A stretch of DNA of 64,000 bases from Clostridium sp. DL-VIII (GCF_000230835.1 NZ_CM001240.1:2954779-3018778); one strand, 5' to 3'. Shown: positions 26,296 to 35,446, numbered from the stretch's first letter. The notes: generated by a model from the sequence alone, not told the origin. Translations and numbers: made by a program.

Positions 26296-27312
26296 ATGTC
26301 AATTTATTTTGATTTTGAAACTATTAATGAGCTTACAGGAGAGAGTTATAATTATTATAGGCAACAAAAAGAATTTACATTAGATGAGTTATCTCAATAT
26401 AACGGTAGAAATGGCAATCCGGCATATGTGGCTATAGAAGGTATAGTTTACGATGTTAGTAATGAACCGGTGTGGAATGAAAGAAAGAATAAAGGCATTA
26501 CGGCTGGTGAAGATTTTACTGAGCAGTTTAATTATTATCATGGGATAGATGAAATTCTTAATAATGCACCTAAGATTGGAGTGTTAACTGATGATAATTA
26601 CATGAATTCCAGATTCAATGCATATGGGAATAGACAGATAAAACAAAATACATCTAAGTTTAAACCTGATGATTGGATTAGATATATAGATCCATTAGTT
26701 AGCTATGCTATGCGTGAAAGCAATCAACAAGGAAGTGCTTCAAGACGAGCATATCAAAAATACATGCTATTAGGTGTACTTGTAGGACTTGGAAAAACAC
26801 CTCAAGATGCAATTAGACAAGTTCAAGAATGGCAAACAACAGGTGCATCACAAATATTAAAAGGAACAGGAACAACAGGAACAACCGGAACAACCGGAAC
26901 AGGAGCAACAGGTGGTGGAGCAACAGGAACAACAGGCACCGGAGGCACTATGGGAACTGGAAGTACAATGGGAACAGGAACAACAACAGGTGCAGGTAAC
27001 ACAACAGGAACTGGAACAACTGGAGGAACCACAGGTGGAACAAGTAGTGGATTCGGAGGCTTTGGAGGGAATATTGGACCTGGTATGGGGAATATCTTTG
27101 GAGGTTTCACACCGGGAACAGGAACCGGCAACCCATATGGAGGCAGTACAACAGGAACAGGTACTGGAGGAGTATTAGGAGGAGCATCAGGTGGAGCTGG
27201 TGGTGGATTTGGCGGAATAGGCGGAAATGCCGGATCAACTAGTGGAGGAACAGGCCGTGAAATAGAAACAACGGATGATACAGATAGAAGAGATAGGCTT
27301 TATTTTGATTGA
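26296..27312 (+). CDS. Cytochrome b5-like protein with Gly/Thr repeat tail
   Basis: 338 aa. Residues about 25-100 match a cytochrome b5-like heme/steroid-binding domain (FTLDELSQYNGRNGNPAYVA, then EGIVYDVSN). Residues about 110-180 form a globular segment, and 183-320 are a Gly/Thr-rich low-complexity region with G-T-T triplets reminiscent of collagen-like exosporium tails. The protein ends in an acidic/basic patch (TDDTDRRDRLYFD). No signal peptide. The classical heme His pair is not obvious, so a ligand other than heme is possible. A terminator follows. Confidence 0.75.
   Translation: MSIYFDFETINELTGESYNYYRQQKEFTLDELSQYNGRNGNPAYVAIEGIVYDVSNEPVWNERKNKGITAGEDFTEQFNYYHGIDEILNNAPKIGVLTDDNYMNSRFNAYGNRQIKQNTSKFKPDDWIRYIDPLVSYAMRESNQQGSASRRAYQKYMLLGVLVGLGKTPQDAIRQVQEWQTTGASQILKGTGTTGTTGTTGTGATGGGATGTTGTGGTMGTGSTMGTGTTTGAGNTTGTGTTGGTTGGTSSGFGGFGGNIGPGMGNIFGGFTPGTGTGNPYGGSTTGTGTGGVLGGASGGAGGGFGGIGGNAGSTSGGTGREIETTDDTDRRDRLYFD
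26865..27250 (+). repeat. ACAGGAACA-type low-complexity coding repeat
   Basis: Imperfect short tandem repeats built on GGAACAACAGGA-like units encode the Gly/Thr-rich tail. The pattern makes long spurious open frames on both strands. Confidence 0.8.
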
Positions 27313-27332
27313 ATAAAATAATATATATGCTA

Positions 27333-27363
27333 TAAAGGATGTGATTTGTTTTCATATCCTTTA
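27333..27363 (+). terminator. Probable terminator
   Basis: TAAAGGAT / ATCCTTTA with additional inner pairing, 21 bases after the preceding stop. The T-run is weak (AATTT). Confidence 0.5.
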
Positions 27364-27532
27364 AATTTACACTATTGTAATAAAATATGAGTCTTTATAT
27401 ATTTATTAAAATTGGATTTTTGTGATAAAATTATGGAAGAGTTATAGTTTTAGTATATGTTTATTATACTAGTTAAAGGAAAATCAACTATACTAAAATG
27501 AGAAATAAATTTTATAGAAGGTGAGAAGAATT

Positions 27533-28081
27533 ATGAATTGGATTAAGTCAATAGAAATATATGAACCTTGTAATGAACAGGAAAAGAAAGATAAAGAAAT
27601 AATATTAAGGTATTCAAAGATATTTAACGATATATTAACTAGGAATAATGAAATTATACATATTACAAGTTCGGGATTTGTAGTAAATAGAAATAGAGAT
27701 AAGGTTTTAATGATTTACCATAATATATACAATTCTTGGGCATGGACAGGCGGTCATGCTGATGGAGATAATGATTTATTAAATGTTGCAATGCGTGAAG
27801 TTAAAGAAGAAACTGGAGTAGAGAATATTAAACCTGTAACTAAAGACATTGTTTCAATAGATATATTGACAGTCTTTGGACATATAAAAAATAGCAAATA
27901 TATAGCATCACATTTGCATGCATCAGTAGCTTATTTAATAGAGGCAGACGAAAAAGATTTACTGAAAGTTAAACCAGATGAAAATAGTGGAGTTAAATGG
28001 ATTCCAGTAAATGAGATAGACTTGTACTCAAGTGAGGAACATATGAAAAAAGTATATAGAAAAATAGTAAATAAGCTTTAA
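27533..28081 (+). CDS. Nudix hydrolase
   Basis: 182 aa. The Nudix box ends in REVKEETGV, matching REUXEEXGU; the earlier Glu of Gx5E is replaced by Asn in GHADGDN. Family members hydrolyse nucleoside-diphosphate-linked compounds; the substrate is unknown. The ATG at 27533 follows GGTGAG at good spacing, and a GTG within that ribosome binding site was rejected. It heads a same-strand group with a phosphotransferase and a 2H phosphoesterase. Confidence 0.85.
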   Translation: MNWIKSIEIYEPCNEQEKKDKEIILRYSKIFNDILTRNNEIIHITSSGFVVNRNRDKVLMIYHNIYNSWAWTGGHADGDNDLLNVAMREVKEETGVENIKPVTKDIVSIDILTVFGHIKNSKYIASHLHASVAYLIEADEKDLLKVKPDENSGVKWIPVNEIDLYSSEEHMKKVYRKIVNKL

Positions 28082-28144
28082 AAGTATACATTAACATAAG
28101 TAATCCTATATAAGAAAGACTAAAATCTCATAAAGGGGGAAGTA

Positions 28145-29125
28145 ATGAATACTTTAATAGAAGAAGCATTATGTAATTATAAAATCAGATATCCTCAAGT
28201 TGAATTTATAAGACATAATGAGAATGAGATATTTAAAGTCACTGACATGTTGTCGAGTAAACAATATATTATTAGAATACACAAATCAAGCAAAAGATTT
28301 TCTGCAGACATTTTAAGGGATAATGAAAATTCTTTTGATCTTCATATGAGTGAACTAAACATAATACGTAGTATAAATAAACATACGGATATATGCTCTC
28401 AGATTCCAGTAAAAAATAAATATGGTGATTTTATAACAAAACTGAGGGATGGAACCTTAGTGACCATGCTAACTTGGATAAATGGAAAGACTATAGATGA
28501 GATAGAATTAACTGATAAAATCTTATTTGAGCTTGGAAAAATGGTTGGCAAGTTCCATATGTTCTCAAAAATTTGGGGTGAGAATAAAAAAATAGATCGT
28601 TATTGTTATGATAGGAAATTATTAAAGAAAATATCCTTTAAGCTTGTAAGAGGAATAAAATTGAAGTTTATTTCAAATGAGCAGTTTAGAATAATAAAAG
28701 ATGCTATTGGTAGAATTTATGAGGTTATGGATGAATTGGAACTACGAAAATATTCAAAAGGAATAGTTCACTGTGATCTTGCAAAATCTAATTTAATTGT
28801 AAATGAAAATGGACATGTAATTCCAATTGATTTCGGATTAAGCGGTATTAGTTATTATTATATGGATCTAGGTTCCTTGTTTAGTCATTTTAATAACCCT
28901 CATCAACAAAAATGGATAGTTAATGGATATAAAAGTGTTATTAATGAAACAATAGAAATAAAGTACATAGAAGCTTTTATGGTGTTTCAAATAATTTTCT
29001 TCATATCAACACACATAGAAAATGCAAAAGAATATAAATGGTTTAATACTGCAATAAATAAATGGAGCAGAGATTATTTTATTCCTCTTGCAAGAAAAGA
29101 AAAAATTATAGAAAGGAGTGGGTAA
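28145..29125 (+). CDS. APH-family phosphotransferase
   Basis: 326 aa, a protein-kinase-like small-molecule phosphotransferase. The catalytic loop HCDLAKSN and the metal-binding PIDFGLSG are intact, with an ATP-binding N-lobe containing YIIRIHKSSK. Related enzymes act on aminoglycosides, choline, homoserine or fructosamines; the substrate cannot be read. AAGGGGGA precedes the ATG. It lies between the Nudix and 2H phosphoesterase genes with gaps of 63 and 44 bp, suggesting an operon. Confidence 0.82.
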   Translation: MNTLIEEALCNYKIRYPQVEFIRHNENEIFKVTDMLSSKQYIIRIHKSSKRFSADILRDNENSFDLHMSELNIIRSINKHTDICSQIPVKNKYGDFITKLRDGTLVTMLTWINGKTIDEIELTDKILFELGKMVGKFHMFSKIWGENKKIDRYCYDRKLLKKISFKLVRGIKLKFISNEQFRIIKDAIGRIYEVMDELELRKYSKGIVHCDLAKSNLIVNENGHVIPIDFGLSGISYYYMDLGSLFSHFNNPHQQKWIVNGYKSVINETIEIKYIEAFMVFQIIFFISTHIENAKEYKWFNTAINKWSRDYFIPLARKEKIIERSG

Positions 29126-29169
29126 TGGGATTTTGCTGTTATAATACACATTCCCATTTAAGATAAAAT

Positions 29170-29703
29170 ATGAGGTATGTAATAGTTTGTGTAGTAAAGG
29201 GAGAAGCAGGAGAATTTAATAATAACTTAAGAAAAGAACTTTTTAAGAAATTCAGTGCAAAATCATCTAAACTTCCAGCTCATTTTACTATAAAAGCACC
29301 TTTTGAATATGATAAAGAAATTACAGATTTAAGTAGAATTATTGAGGAATTTTGTGAGAATGAAAGAGCTGGGAAATTTACAATAGATGGATATGATCAT
29401 TTTGATGATAGAGTTGTTTATATGAAAGTAAACATGTTAAAGAAAACAAAGGAACTTCATGATAGATTAATTGATAAAATGAGTGAAATCTTGTACATTA
29501 AATTTGATAAAAAAGATGGAAAAAATAAAGTTATTCATATAACTTTAGCATCGAAGAAATTAAAGCCAATATATTCTAAGGTGTGGGAATATGTTCAGCA
29601 ATATCCTTGCGAATTTCAATGTTATTTTGATAATATAACAATTTATAAATGGGATGAAGGAAACTGGAATGTATACCAGGAATTTGTACTTAAAGACAAT
29701 TAA
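29170..29703 (+). CDS. 2'-5' RNA ligase-like (2H phosphoesterase) protein
   Basis: 177 aa. Two H-x-T motifs spaced as in the LigT/YjcG 2H superfamily are present: HFTIKAPF near residue 37 and HITLASKK near residue 122. Members are RNA 2'-5' ligases or cyclic phosphodiesterases; which applies here is unknown. The ribosome binding site is weak (TTTAAGATAA), consistent with translational coupling to the preceding gene. It is convergent with the YibE/F genes. Confidence 0.8.
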   Translation: MRYVIVCVVKGEAGEFNNNLRKELFKKFSAKSSKLPAHFTIKAPFEYDKEITDLSRIIEEFCENERAGKFTIDGYDHFDDRVVYMKVNMLKKTKELHDRLIDKMSEILYIKFDKKDGKNKVIHITLASKKLKPIYSKVWEYVQQYPCEFQCYFDNITIYKWDEGNWNVYQEFVLKDN

Positions 29704-29832
29704 TACATGGGGGTGTAACAGAACTTATAGTATTAATCATGAAAATCTATTTTGTTTTAAGAGTTTATTTAAGGATAAACAAGATAACAAAATAGATTTT
29801 TCATTTATTAACAAAACAGTTGATTTGAATTT

Positions 29833-30612
29833 TTACTGTATACCAGCAATTTTATTTGAGTTAGTTTTAAAAAAGAAAATTCTTGAAGAAATAAAGGCTG
29901 TTATAGGAATAATAAGAATAATTCCTACACCGCAGCTTAAGCCTTGAAATACTTCAGAACAAAAGAATTTTTCATTAAAAATAGCTGAAAGAGTATAATT
30001 AAGTTCACTAAAGTATATTATTAAGGTCATGAAACTACTTATGTATGCAAAAAGCAATGTATTAGTCATAGTTCCTAAAATATCTTTGCCAATATTCATA
30101 CCAGATTTAAATAAATTATTTCTTGATATGTGAGGGTCATTTTTGTAAAGTTCATTCATAGTGGAAGATATTGATATGGAAACATCAATAATAGCCCCCA
30201 GCAATCCAATTAGTATTTCGCATATAACTAACTTAGAAAAATTTAATTGAACATACAGAGAAAGATATGCAACAGTTTCGGTCTGCTCATTACTAAAGCC
30301 TTGTATATTAGCATTTTGACTCAAGTTATATGTAACGAACATAACTAAAAATATAACAATTATAACAGAAAACAAGGATGAAAGTGTTTTTTTATTAAAT
30401 CCATTGATACAGAACAAGCTGAAAAAACTAATAAATATAGCACCTATAAAAGTTATCTTAATCGGATCAATTTTGCAGCCTATTAAGATAAGCATAAAAA
30501 ACAGCGTAAAGAAATTTAATATTAAGGTGAAGAAGGAATTTAATCCTCTTGAACCACCAATAATAGTCATAAGAATTAATAAAGTAATAAGTAGTAAAAG
30601 TATTATATTCAT
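29833..30612 (-). CDS. YibE/F family membrane protein
   Basis: 259 aa with about seven membrane helices. The YibE/F features are FTLILNFFTLFFMLIL near the start, LLGAIIDVSISISSTMNEL, GMNIGKDILGTMTNTLLFAYISS and a hydrophobic C-terminus. The family is of unknown function but is typical of clostridia and lactic acid bacteria. Its start overlaps the end of the upstream paralogue by four bases, so the two are translationally coupled and may form a heteromeric complex. Confidence 0.85.
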   Translation of the reverse strand: MNIILLLLITLLILMTIIGGSRGLNSFFTLILNFFTLFFMLILIGCKIDPIKITFIGAIFISFFSLFCINGFNKKTLSSLFSVIIVIFLVMFVTYNLSQNANIQGFSNEQTETVAYLSLYVQLNFSKLVICEILIGLLGAIIDVSISISSTMNELYKNDPHISRNNLFKSGMNIGKDILGTMTNTLLFAYISSFMTLIIYFSELNYTLSAIFNEKFFCSEVFQGLSCGVGIILIIPITAFISSRIFFFKTNSNKIAGIQ

Positions 30613-31778
30613 AGCCTTATATTTTCTCCAATCATATGTTTTTTTAGAATAAGAATAGAAGTGAATATTGTTATTGGTATACTTAATACAATTCCTATAC
30701 TTCCTATAAGTGCTCTCATGAATTCTAAAGAAAGATTAATATTAATTATATATGTAATCGGAATTTCATTTCTAAGAAGAAGCAATATAGTTGGAATACT
30801 GCCACTTAGATAAGCAAAAACTAATGTATTTGCCATTGTTCCCATAATATCTTGACCAATTTCTCTAGCTGATTTAATAATAGTTTTTGTGTCTATATCT
30901 GGATTTTTATTATATAATTCTTCTATGGCTGAAGAAATGGATATAGCAATGTCCATTATTCCTCCTAATGTTCCTATTATTAATTCGATGAAAAATATTT
31001 TTTCAGGTGGATGAGTAAGAAATTCCATTTCCTCAAAGTGAATTCCGTTCCAGTTATTTAAATTTATTATTATTCCTGCAATTAAGAGTGAAATAAAAGT
31101 TCCAATTAAAGTTCCAACAATAGCTGATATGGATTTTTTGTTTTTTCCGGACACAATTATGATAGAAAATATAACAAAAAATAAGCTTGCTATTATGGAA
31201 AGTGTCATTAAATCGTATCCCATTGAAAATAAACTGATTACAGTAAACAAGATTATGATATTTATAATTACGCTTAGTAAAGATTTAAAACCTTTAAATC
31301 CTCCAACTAGTAAAATTAAAGCAATAAATATACTCAATATATATACAAGATATTTGTCTCTCTTTAAGTCAAGTATTTTAGCAGAGATTATTTCTTTATT
31401 ATCATTATCTACAATTGATATAAAAACCTCATCATTCACTTTTAAATCTATGTCATTAACTTGTGAAAAGGATGTGAGATTATTAAGTTCAATATTTCTA
31501 CCTTTATACGTTCCATTCATTATAATAGCTTTGACTTTTTGATTTTTAATTGGTTCTATTTTACCATTATCTGTCTCTTTATTTGAGCCATCTTCAACTA
31601 TTGAAGTGATTTTCGCTATTGGTTTGTTGTACAGAGTATCATTCGTGGATATAAAATAAAGAGCGAATAAAAATATAATTATTAATCCTGCCCCAATATA
31701 GAAAAATTTCTTATTAATTTTATTGTTTTTAATATTTTTAAGCTTCCCTATGTATGTATTAAACAATTTTTTCATCAT
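30609..31778 (-). CDS. YibE/F family membrane protein (long form)
   Basis: 389 aa: an N-terminal membrane helix (about 25-45), an extracytoplasmic domain of about 90 residues, and then seven or so helices with the family motifs LVGGFKGFKSLLSVIINI, TLGGIMDIAISISSAIEEL and GQDIMGTMANTLVFAYLSG. The soluble domain distinguishes it from its partner. AAGGAG lies upstream of the first of two ATG codons. First gene of a two-gene operon; transport or export is possible but unproven. Confidence 0.87.
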   Translation of the reverse strand: MMKKLFNTYIGKLKNIKNNKINKKFFYIGAGLIIIFLFALYFISTNDTLYNKPIAKITSIVEDGSNKETDNGKIEPIKNQKVKAIIMNGTYKGRNIELNNLTSFSQVNDIDLKVNDEVFISIVDNDNKEIISAKILDLKRDKYLVYILSIFIALILLVGGFKGFKSLLSVIINIIILFTVISLFSMGYDLMTLSIIASLFFVIFSIIIVSGKNKKSISAIVGTLIGTFISLLIAGIIINLNNWNGIHFEEMEFLTHPPEKIFFIELIIGTLGGIMDIAISISSAIEELYNKNPDIDTKTIIKSAREIGQDIMGTMANTLVFAYLSGSIPTILLLLRNEIPITYIININLSLEFMRALIGSIGIVLSIPITIFTSILILKKHMIGENIRL

Positions 31779-32098
31779 CTTATATAGAGCTCCTTTGCCA
31801 GCTTTCTTTGTAGTAAGGTTGTCACATATTACAATATAAGTTTGAATTGTATTCTAGGAAATTATACTATTTTAAACAAATATAATCAATTAAGATTATA
31901 TTACGATTCTTGTAAATTAAGTTACATTAATGATAAGCCATAGAGGAATTTGCATAATATGATGAATATTCATAAATTTGTAACATTATTGATTGATTAT
32001 TGTGACAAAGTTGTAACAATAATTTCCTATAATTAAAACGAAGAAAAGATAATACATTTAATTTCTAATAAAGAAGAGTTTGAAAGGCAGGAATTGAG
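31779..32098. other. Divergent intergenic region with phased repeats
   Basis: 320 A/T-rich bases between the YibE/F operon and the repeat protein. The half nearest the repeat protein carries four 11-bp-phased TTGTAACA-like repeats and a TATAAT; the rest shows no recognisable element. Confidence 0.6.
31978..32033 (+). promoter_or_regulatory. Four 11-bp-phased repeats abutting a -10 (Pho-box-like)
   Basis: TTGTAACATTA (31978), TTGATTGATTA (31989), TTGTGACAAAG (32000) and TTGTAACAATA (32011) follow head to tail with exact 11-bp phasing, and TATAAT begins at 32028. The last repeat occupies the -35 region. This is the architecture of promoters activated by OmpR/PhoB-type response regulators; TTxACA-like cores resemble the Bacillus PhoP box. 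Confidence 0.6.
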
Positions 32099-33133
32099 AT
32101 GAAAAATAAAAGTATTAAAAGTAAAGTTATGACTGGTGTAATTTTAGCAAGTTTAATGGTAGGAGCAAGTACAGGGGTATTTGCGGCAGATTCAACAAGT
32201 AATGCAAGTAGTACAGGAGCAGTTCAGCATCAGGGGCGAAATAATGGATTTCAAACTAAACTAGATTCATTAGTAAGTGCAGGAACAATAACGTCAGATC
32301 AAGAGTCAGCTATTAAAAGTGCTTTAATTCCACAAGGTGCTTTTAAAGGTGGAGAACATAATAAGATGTTTGAAAGCAAGTTAGCCGGATTAGTAAGTGC
32401 AGGAACAATAACTTCAGATGAACAAACAGCAATAGAGGCAGCTCTTTCAAATGCAAAAGGAAACTTTAAAACAGTTCTTGATAGCTTAGTAAGTGCAGGG
32501 ACAATAACATCAGACAAAGAAACAGCAATAGAAACAGCATTGAAACCACAAGGTGGAGCTAAAGAAGGAAATCGCGGAGATTTCTTTAAGGCTAAATTAG
32601 ATGCCTTAGTTACAGCAGGAACAATAACATCGGATGATGAAACAGCAATAGAGACAGCTCTTTCAAATGCAAAAGGAAACTTTAAAACAGTTCTTGACAG
32701 CTTGGTAAGTGCAGGGACAATAACATCAGACAAAGAAACAGCAATAGAAACAGCATTGAAACCACAAGGTGGAGTTAAAGAAGGAGCAAAAGGAGGAAAT
32801 CACGGAGATTTCTTTAAGACTAAATTAGATGCCTTAGTTACAGCAGGAACAATAACATCGAATGATGAAACAGCAATAGAAACAGCTCTTTCAAATGCAA
32901 AAGGAAACTTTAAAACAGTTCTTGACAGCTTGGTAAGTGCAGGGACAATAACATCAGACAAAGAAACAGCAATAGAAACAGCATTGAAACCACAAGGTGG
33001 AGTTAAAGAAGGAGCAAAAGGAGGAAATCACGGAGATTTTTTAAAGAGTAAATTAGATGCTTTAGTAAGTGCAGGAACAATAACAGCAGATCAAGAAACT
33101 GCTGTTATAGAAGCTTTCACTCCTTCAAAATAA
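32099..33133 (+). CDS. Secreted protein with eight tandem helical repeats
   Basis: 344 aa. A signal peptide (1-29, ending GVFAA) is followed by eight copies of a 30-38 residue unit with the core LDSLVSAGTITSDKETAIE. Copies alternate between two types (ending in SNAKG or KPQGG), giving a 72-76 residue higher-order unit that is nearly identical in DNA. No catalytic motif or anchor is visible, so it is probably released or wall-associated. The unit resembles the short repeats of other clostridial secreted proteins of unknown function. The gene is monocistronic, behind Pho-box-like repeats and in front of a terminator. Confidence 0.85.
   Translation: MKNKSIKSKVMTGVILASLMVGASTGVFAADSTSNASSTGAVQHQGRNNGFQTKLDSLVSAGTITSDQESAIKSALIPQGAFKGGEHNKMFESKLAGLVSAGTITSDEQTAIEAALSNAKGNFKTVLDSLVSAGTITSDKETAIETALKPQGGAKEGNRGDFFKAKLDALVTAGTITSDDETAIETALSNAKGNFKTVLDSLVSAGTITSDKETAIETALKPQGGVKEGAKGGNHGDFFKTKLDALVTAGTITSNDETAIETALSNAKGNFKTVLDSLVSAGTITSDKETAIETALKPQGGVKEGAKGGNHGDFLKSKLDALVSAGTITADQETAVIEAFTPSK
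32451..33010 (+). repeat. Near-identical 216/228-bp tandem coding repeats
   Basis: The junction ATGCAAAAGGAAACTTTAAA begins at 32451, 32667 and 32895, giving periods of 216 and 228 bp; the 12-bp difference is an extra GAKG-type insertion. Copies differ at few positions, pointing to recent duplication or ongoing homogenisation. Confidence 0.9.
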
Positions 33134-33204
33134 AAAATGTACTGATAAGATCTAGAAAAAGATCAAGAAGACTGATATAAATTCTATGAGTGAGTAAAAT
33201 TTTA

Positions 33205-33245
33205 AGGCTAGTTATGCAAATGAATAACTAGCCTATTTTATTTTT
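33205..33245 (+). terminator. Intrinsic terminator after repeat protein
   Basis: 11-bp stem AGGCTAGTTAT / ATAACTAGCCT with an 8-base loop, then ATTTTATTTTT. Confidence 0.88.
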
Positions 33246-33315
33246 GTAAAAAAGAAAATAAAATATTGTATAATAATACTCAGTAATGTATAATTATGCA
33301 AAAGGAGAAAAATAT

Positions 33316-33456
33316 ATGGATGATATAAAAATTGTTAAAAGATCAGCAACAATAGATAATTTTATTGAGATGAGGCAATCAACTGGCTGGGGATATCCGG
33401 AAAGAAAATTGATTTCTAAAGGCCTTAAGAATACATTATTAATAAAAGTATTTTGA
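33316..33456 (+). pseudogene. N-terminal remnant of a GNAT acetyltransferase
   Basis: 46 codons with a good ribosome binding site (AAAGGAG). The translated sequence DNFIEMRQSTGWGYPE, then KGLKNTL, matches the first 40 residues of GNAT family acetyltransferases that normally reach about 140 residues. The acetyl-CoA binding motif A is absent because the frame ends in a short unrelated tail. No continuation is visible before argF, so the rest of the gene is deleted. Confidence 0.6.
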
Positions 33457-33565
33457 AAAATTTAGCTAGAAATTATTTGCATAATTGTATTATTAAAAAT
33501 TGAATACTATATGTAATGGAAATTTGTTTAATTATAAAAATATTATAAGTAGAAGGAGAATAATT

Positions 33566-34561
33566 ATGGCAGTAAATTTAAGAGGAAGAAGTTTTTTAAA
33601 ATTATTAGATTTTACACCACAAGAAATTAGATATTTATTAGATTTATCAAAGGAATTAAAAACTCTAAAAAGAACTGGTATTTTGCATGATAAGTTAAAA
33701 GGAAAAAACATAGTTCTATTATTTGAAAAGACATCTACAAGAACAAGATGTTCTTTTGAAGTAGCAGGAAGGGATTTGGGAATGGGTGTTACCTATTTAG
33801 ATTCTGCAGGATCTCAAATGGGCAAAAAAGAAAGTATAGCTGATACAGCAAGAGTTCTTGGAAGAATGTATGATGGAATAGAGTACAGGGGGTTTAGCCA
33901 GGAAATAGTTGAAGAACTAGCTAAATATGCTGGAGTTCCAGTTTGGAACGGTCTAACTGATGAATTCCATCCAACCCAAATGATTGCTGATCTTTTAACT
34001 ATTGAAGAAAAGCTTGGTAGATTAAAAGGTGTTAATTTTGTATACATGGGCGATGCACGAAATAACATGGGAAATTCTCTAATGGTAGCTTGTGCAAAGA
34101 TGGGAATTAACTTCACAGCATGTGCACCTAAAGAATTATTCCCGGCCGAGGGGCTTGTTGAAACCTGCAAAAAGATAGCACAGGAAAGTGGAGCTATAAT
34201 AACGCTCACAGAAGATGTTGAAGCAGGAACTAGAAATGCTGATGTAATTTATACAGATGTTTGGGTATCAATGGGGGAACCAGATGAAGTTTGGGAAAGC
34301 AGATTAAAATTATTGCTTCCATATCAGGTAAATAAAGAAGTTATGAATAATGCAAACAAAGAAGCAATATTTATGCATTGTCTACCAGCTTATCATGATT
34401 TGAAGACAAAAGTAGGAAAAGAAGTTGGAGAAAAATTTGGATTAACTGCATTAGAAGTTACCGACGAAGTGTTTGAAGGAAAACAATCAGTAGTATTTGA
34501 TGAAGCAGAAAATCGTATGCATTCAATTAAAGCTATAATGCTTGCAACTATTGGCATATAA
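33566..34561 (+). CDS. argF: Ornithine carbamoyltransferase
   Basis: 331 aa, condensing ornithine and carbamoyl phosphate to citrulline in arginine synthesis, or working in reverse in arginine catabolism. The carbamoyl-phosphate motif [23 protein letters not shown] and the ornithine-binding HCLPAYHD are intact. The ATG at 33566 follows AGAAGGAG; 22 in-frame upstream codons lack a ribosome binding site. No arginine deiminase or carbamate kinase gene is adjacent, so the anabolic role is favoured. An aldo/keto reductase follows 42 bp downstream. Confidence 0.95.
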   Translation: MAVNLRGRSFLKLLDFTPQEIRYLLDLSKELKTLKRTGILHDKLKGKNIVLLFEKTSTRTRCSFEVAGRDLGMGVTYLDSAGSQMGKKESIADTARVLGRMYDGIEYRGFSQEIVEELAKYAGVPVWNGLTDEFHPTQMIADLLTIEEKLGRLKGVNFVYMGDARNNMGNSLMVACAKMGINFTACAPKELFPAEGLVETCKKIAQESGAIITLTEDVEAGTRNADVIYTDVWVSMGEPDEVWESRLKLLLPYQVNKEVMNNANKEAIFMHCLPAYHDLKTKVGKEVGEKFGLTALEVTDEVFEGKQSVVFDEAENRMHSIKAIMLATIGI

Positions 34562-34603
34562 TATAAAGGATTGAATATATAAACATACGAGGAGGTATGC
34601 AAT

Positions 34604-35446
34604 ATGATAAACAATATAAATGGCAGGATAACATTAAATAATGGTACAAAAATGCCTTGGCTAGGACTTGGAGTATTTAGAGTAAAAGATGGTACTGAAT
34701 TAATAAATGCAATAAAACATGCTATTGTGAATGGATACAGAAGTATTGATGGTGCAGCTATATATGGCAATGAAGAAGCTATGGGGGAAGGTATAAGAGA
34801 AGGAATTAAGGCAGCAGGAATAAAAAGAGAAGATATGTTTATTACATCTAAGGTATGGAATGCAAATTTAGCATATGAAGATGCATTAAAAGCATATGAT
34901 AAAAGTATAAAGAAGATAGGCGTTGAATATTTAGACTTATATCTTATCCATTGGCCAGTAAAAGGGAAATATAAAGAAGGATATAAAGCATTGGAGCATT
35001 TATATAAAGAAGGACGAGTAAAAGCAATAGGCGTAAGTAATTTCCAAGTTCATCATCTTGAAGATTTAATGAGTGATGCAGAAATCAAACCTGTAATAAA
35101 TCAAGTGGAATTTCACCCATACTTAACGCAGCACAAAGTTAGAGAATACTGCAAAAATAATAATATTCAAGTAGAAGCATGGTCTCCATTAATGACAGGT
35201 AAGTTATTAGATAATGAAGTATTAAAAGAAATTGCAACCAAGTACAATAAGACTACTGCTCAGGTTATATTGCGTTGGGATATAGATAGTGAGGTAGTAA
35301 CTATACCTAAATCAACTAATGAAGGTAGAATACTTGAAAATTCTAATATATTTGATTTCAGCTTGACAAGAGAGGAGATTGAAAAAATAGATTCCTTAAA
35401 TAAGGATTTTAGAATAGGTTCCGATCCAGACAATTTCGATTTTTAA
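34604..35446 (+). CDS. Aldo/keto reductase
   Basis: 280 aa, a TIM-barrel NADPH-dependent oxidoreductase. The catalytic tetrad is readable: Asp49 and Tyr54 (RSIDGAAIYGNE), Lys in TSKVWN and His in LIHWPV. The cofactor-binding end has IPKSTNEGRI. It is of the 2,5-diketo-gluconate reductase-like type; the physiological carbonyl substrate is unknown. GAGGAGG precedes the ATG. It may be co-transcribed with argF and is followed by a terminator. Confidence 0.92.
   Translation: MINNINGRITLNNGTKMPWLGLGVFRVKDGTELINAIKHAIVNGYRSIDGAAIYGNEEAMGEGIREGIKAAGIKREDMFITSKVWNANLAYEDALKAYDKSIKKIGVEYLDLYLIHWPVKGKYKEGYKALEHLYKEGRVKAIGVSNFQVHHLEDLMSDAEIKPVINQVEFHPYLTQHKVREYCKNNNIQVEAWSPLMTGKLLDNEVLKEIATKYNKTTAQVILRWDIDSEVVTIPKSTNEGRILENSNIFDFSLTREEIEKIDSLNKDFRIGSDPDNFDF

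Noticed and set aside
26823..27131. 102-codon Pro/Val-rich open frame on the minus strand
   Set aside because: It is the antisense of the Gly/Thr low-complexity region; it has no ribosome binding site and exists only because of the repeat.
26912..27178. 88-codon Gln/Glu-rich frame on the plus strand
   Set aside because: Out-of-frame reading of the same low-complexity repeat inside the cytochrome-b5-like gene.
29654..29947. 97-codon frame after the 2H phosphoesterase gene
   Set aside because: It starts inside the preceding gene and runs antisense over the end of the YibE/F gene; no ribosome binding site.
32299..32733. 144-codon minus-strand frame inside the repeat protein
   Set aside because: Antisense shadow of the tandem repeats, without a ribosome binding site.
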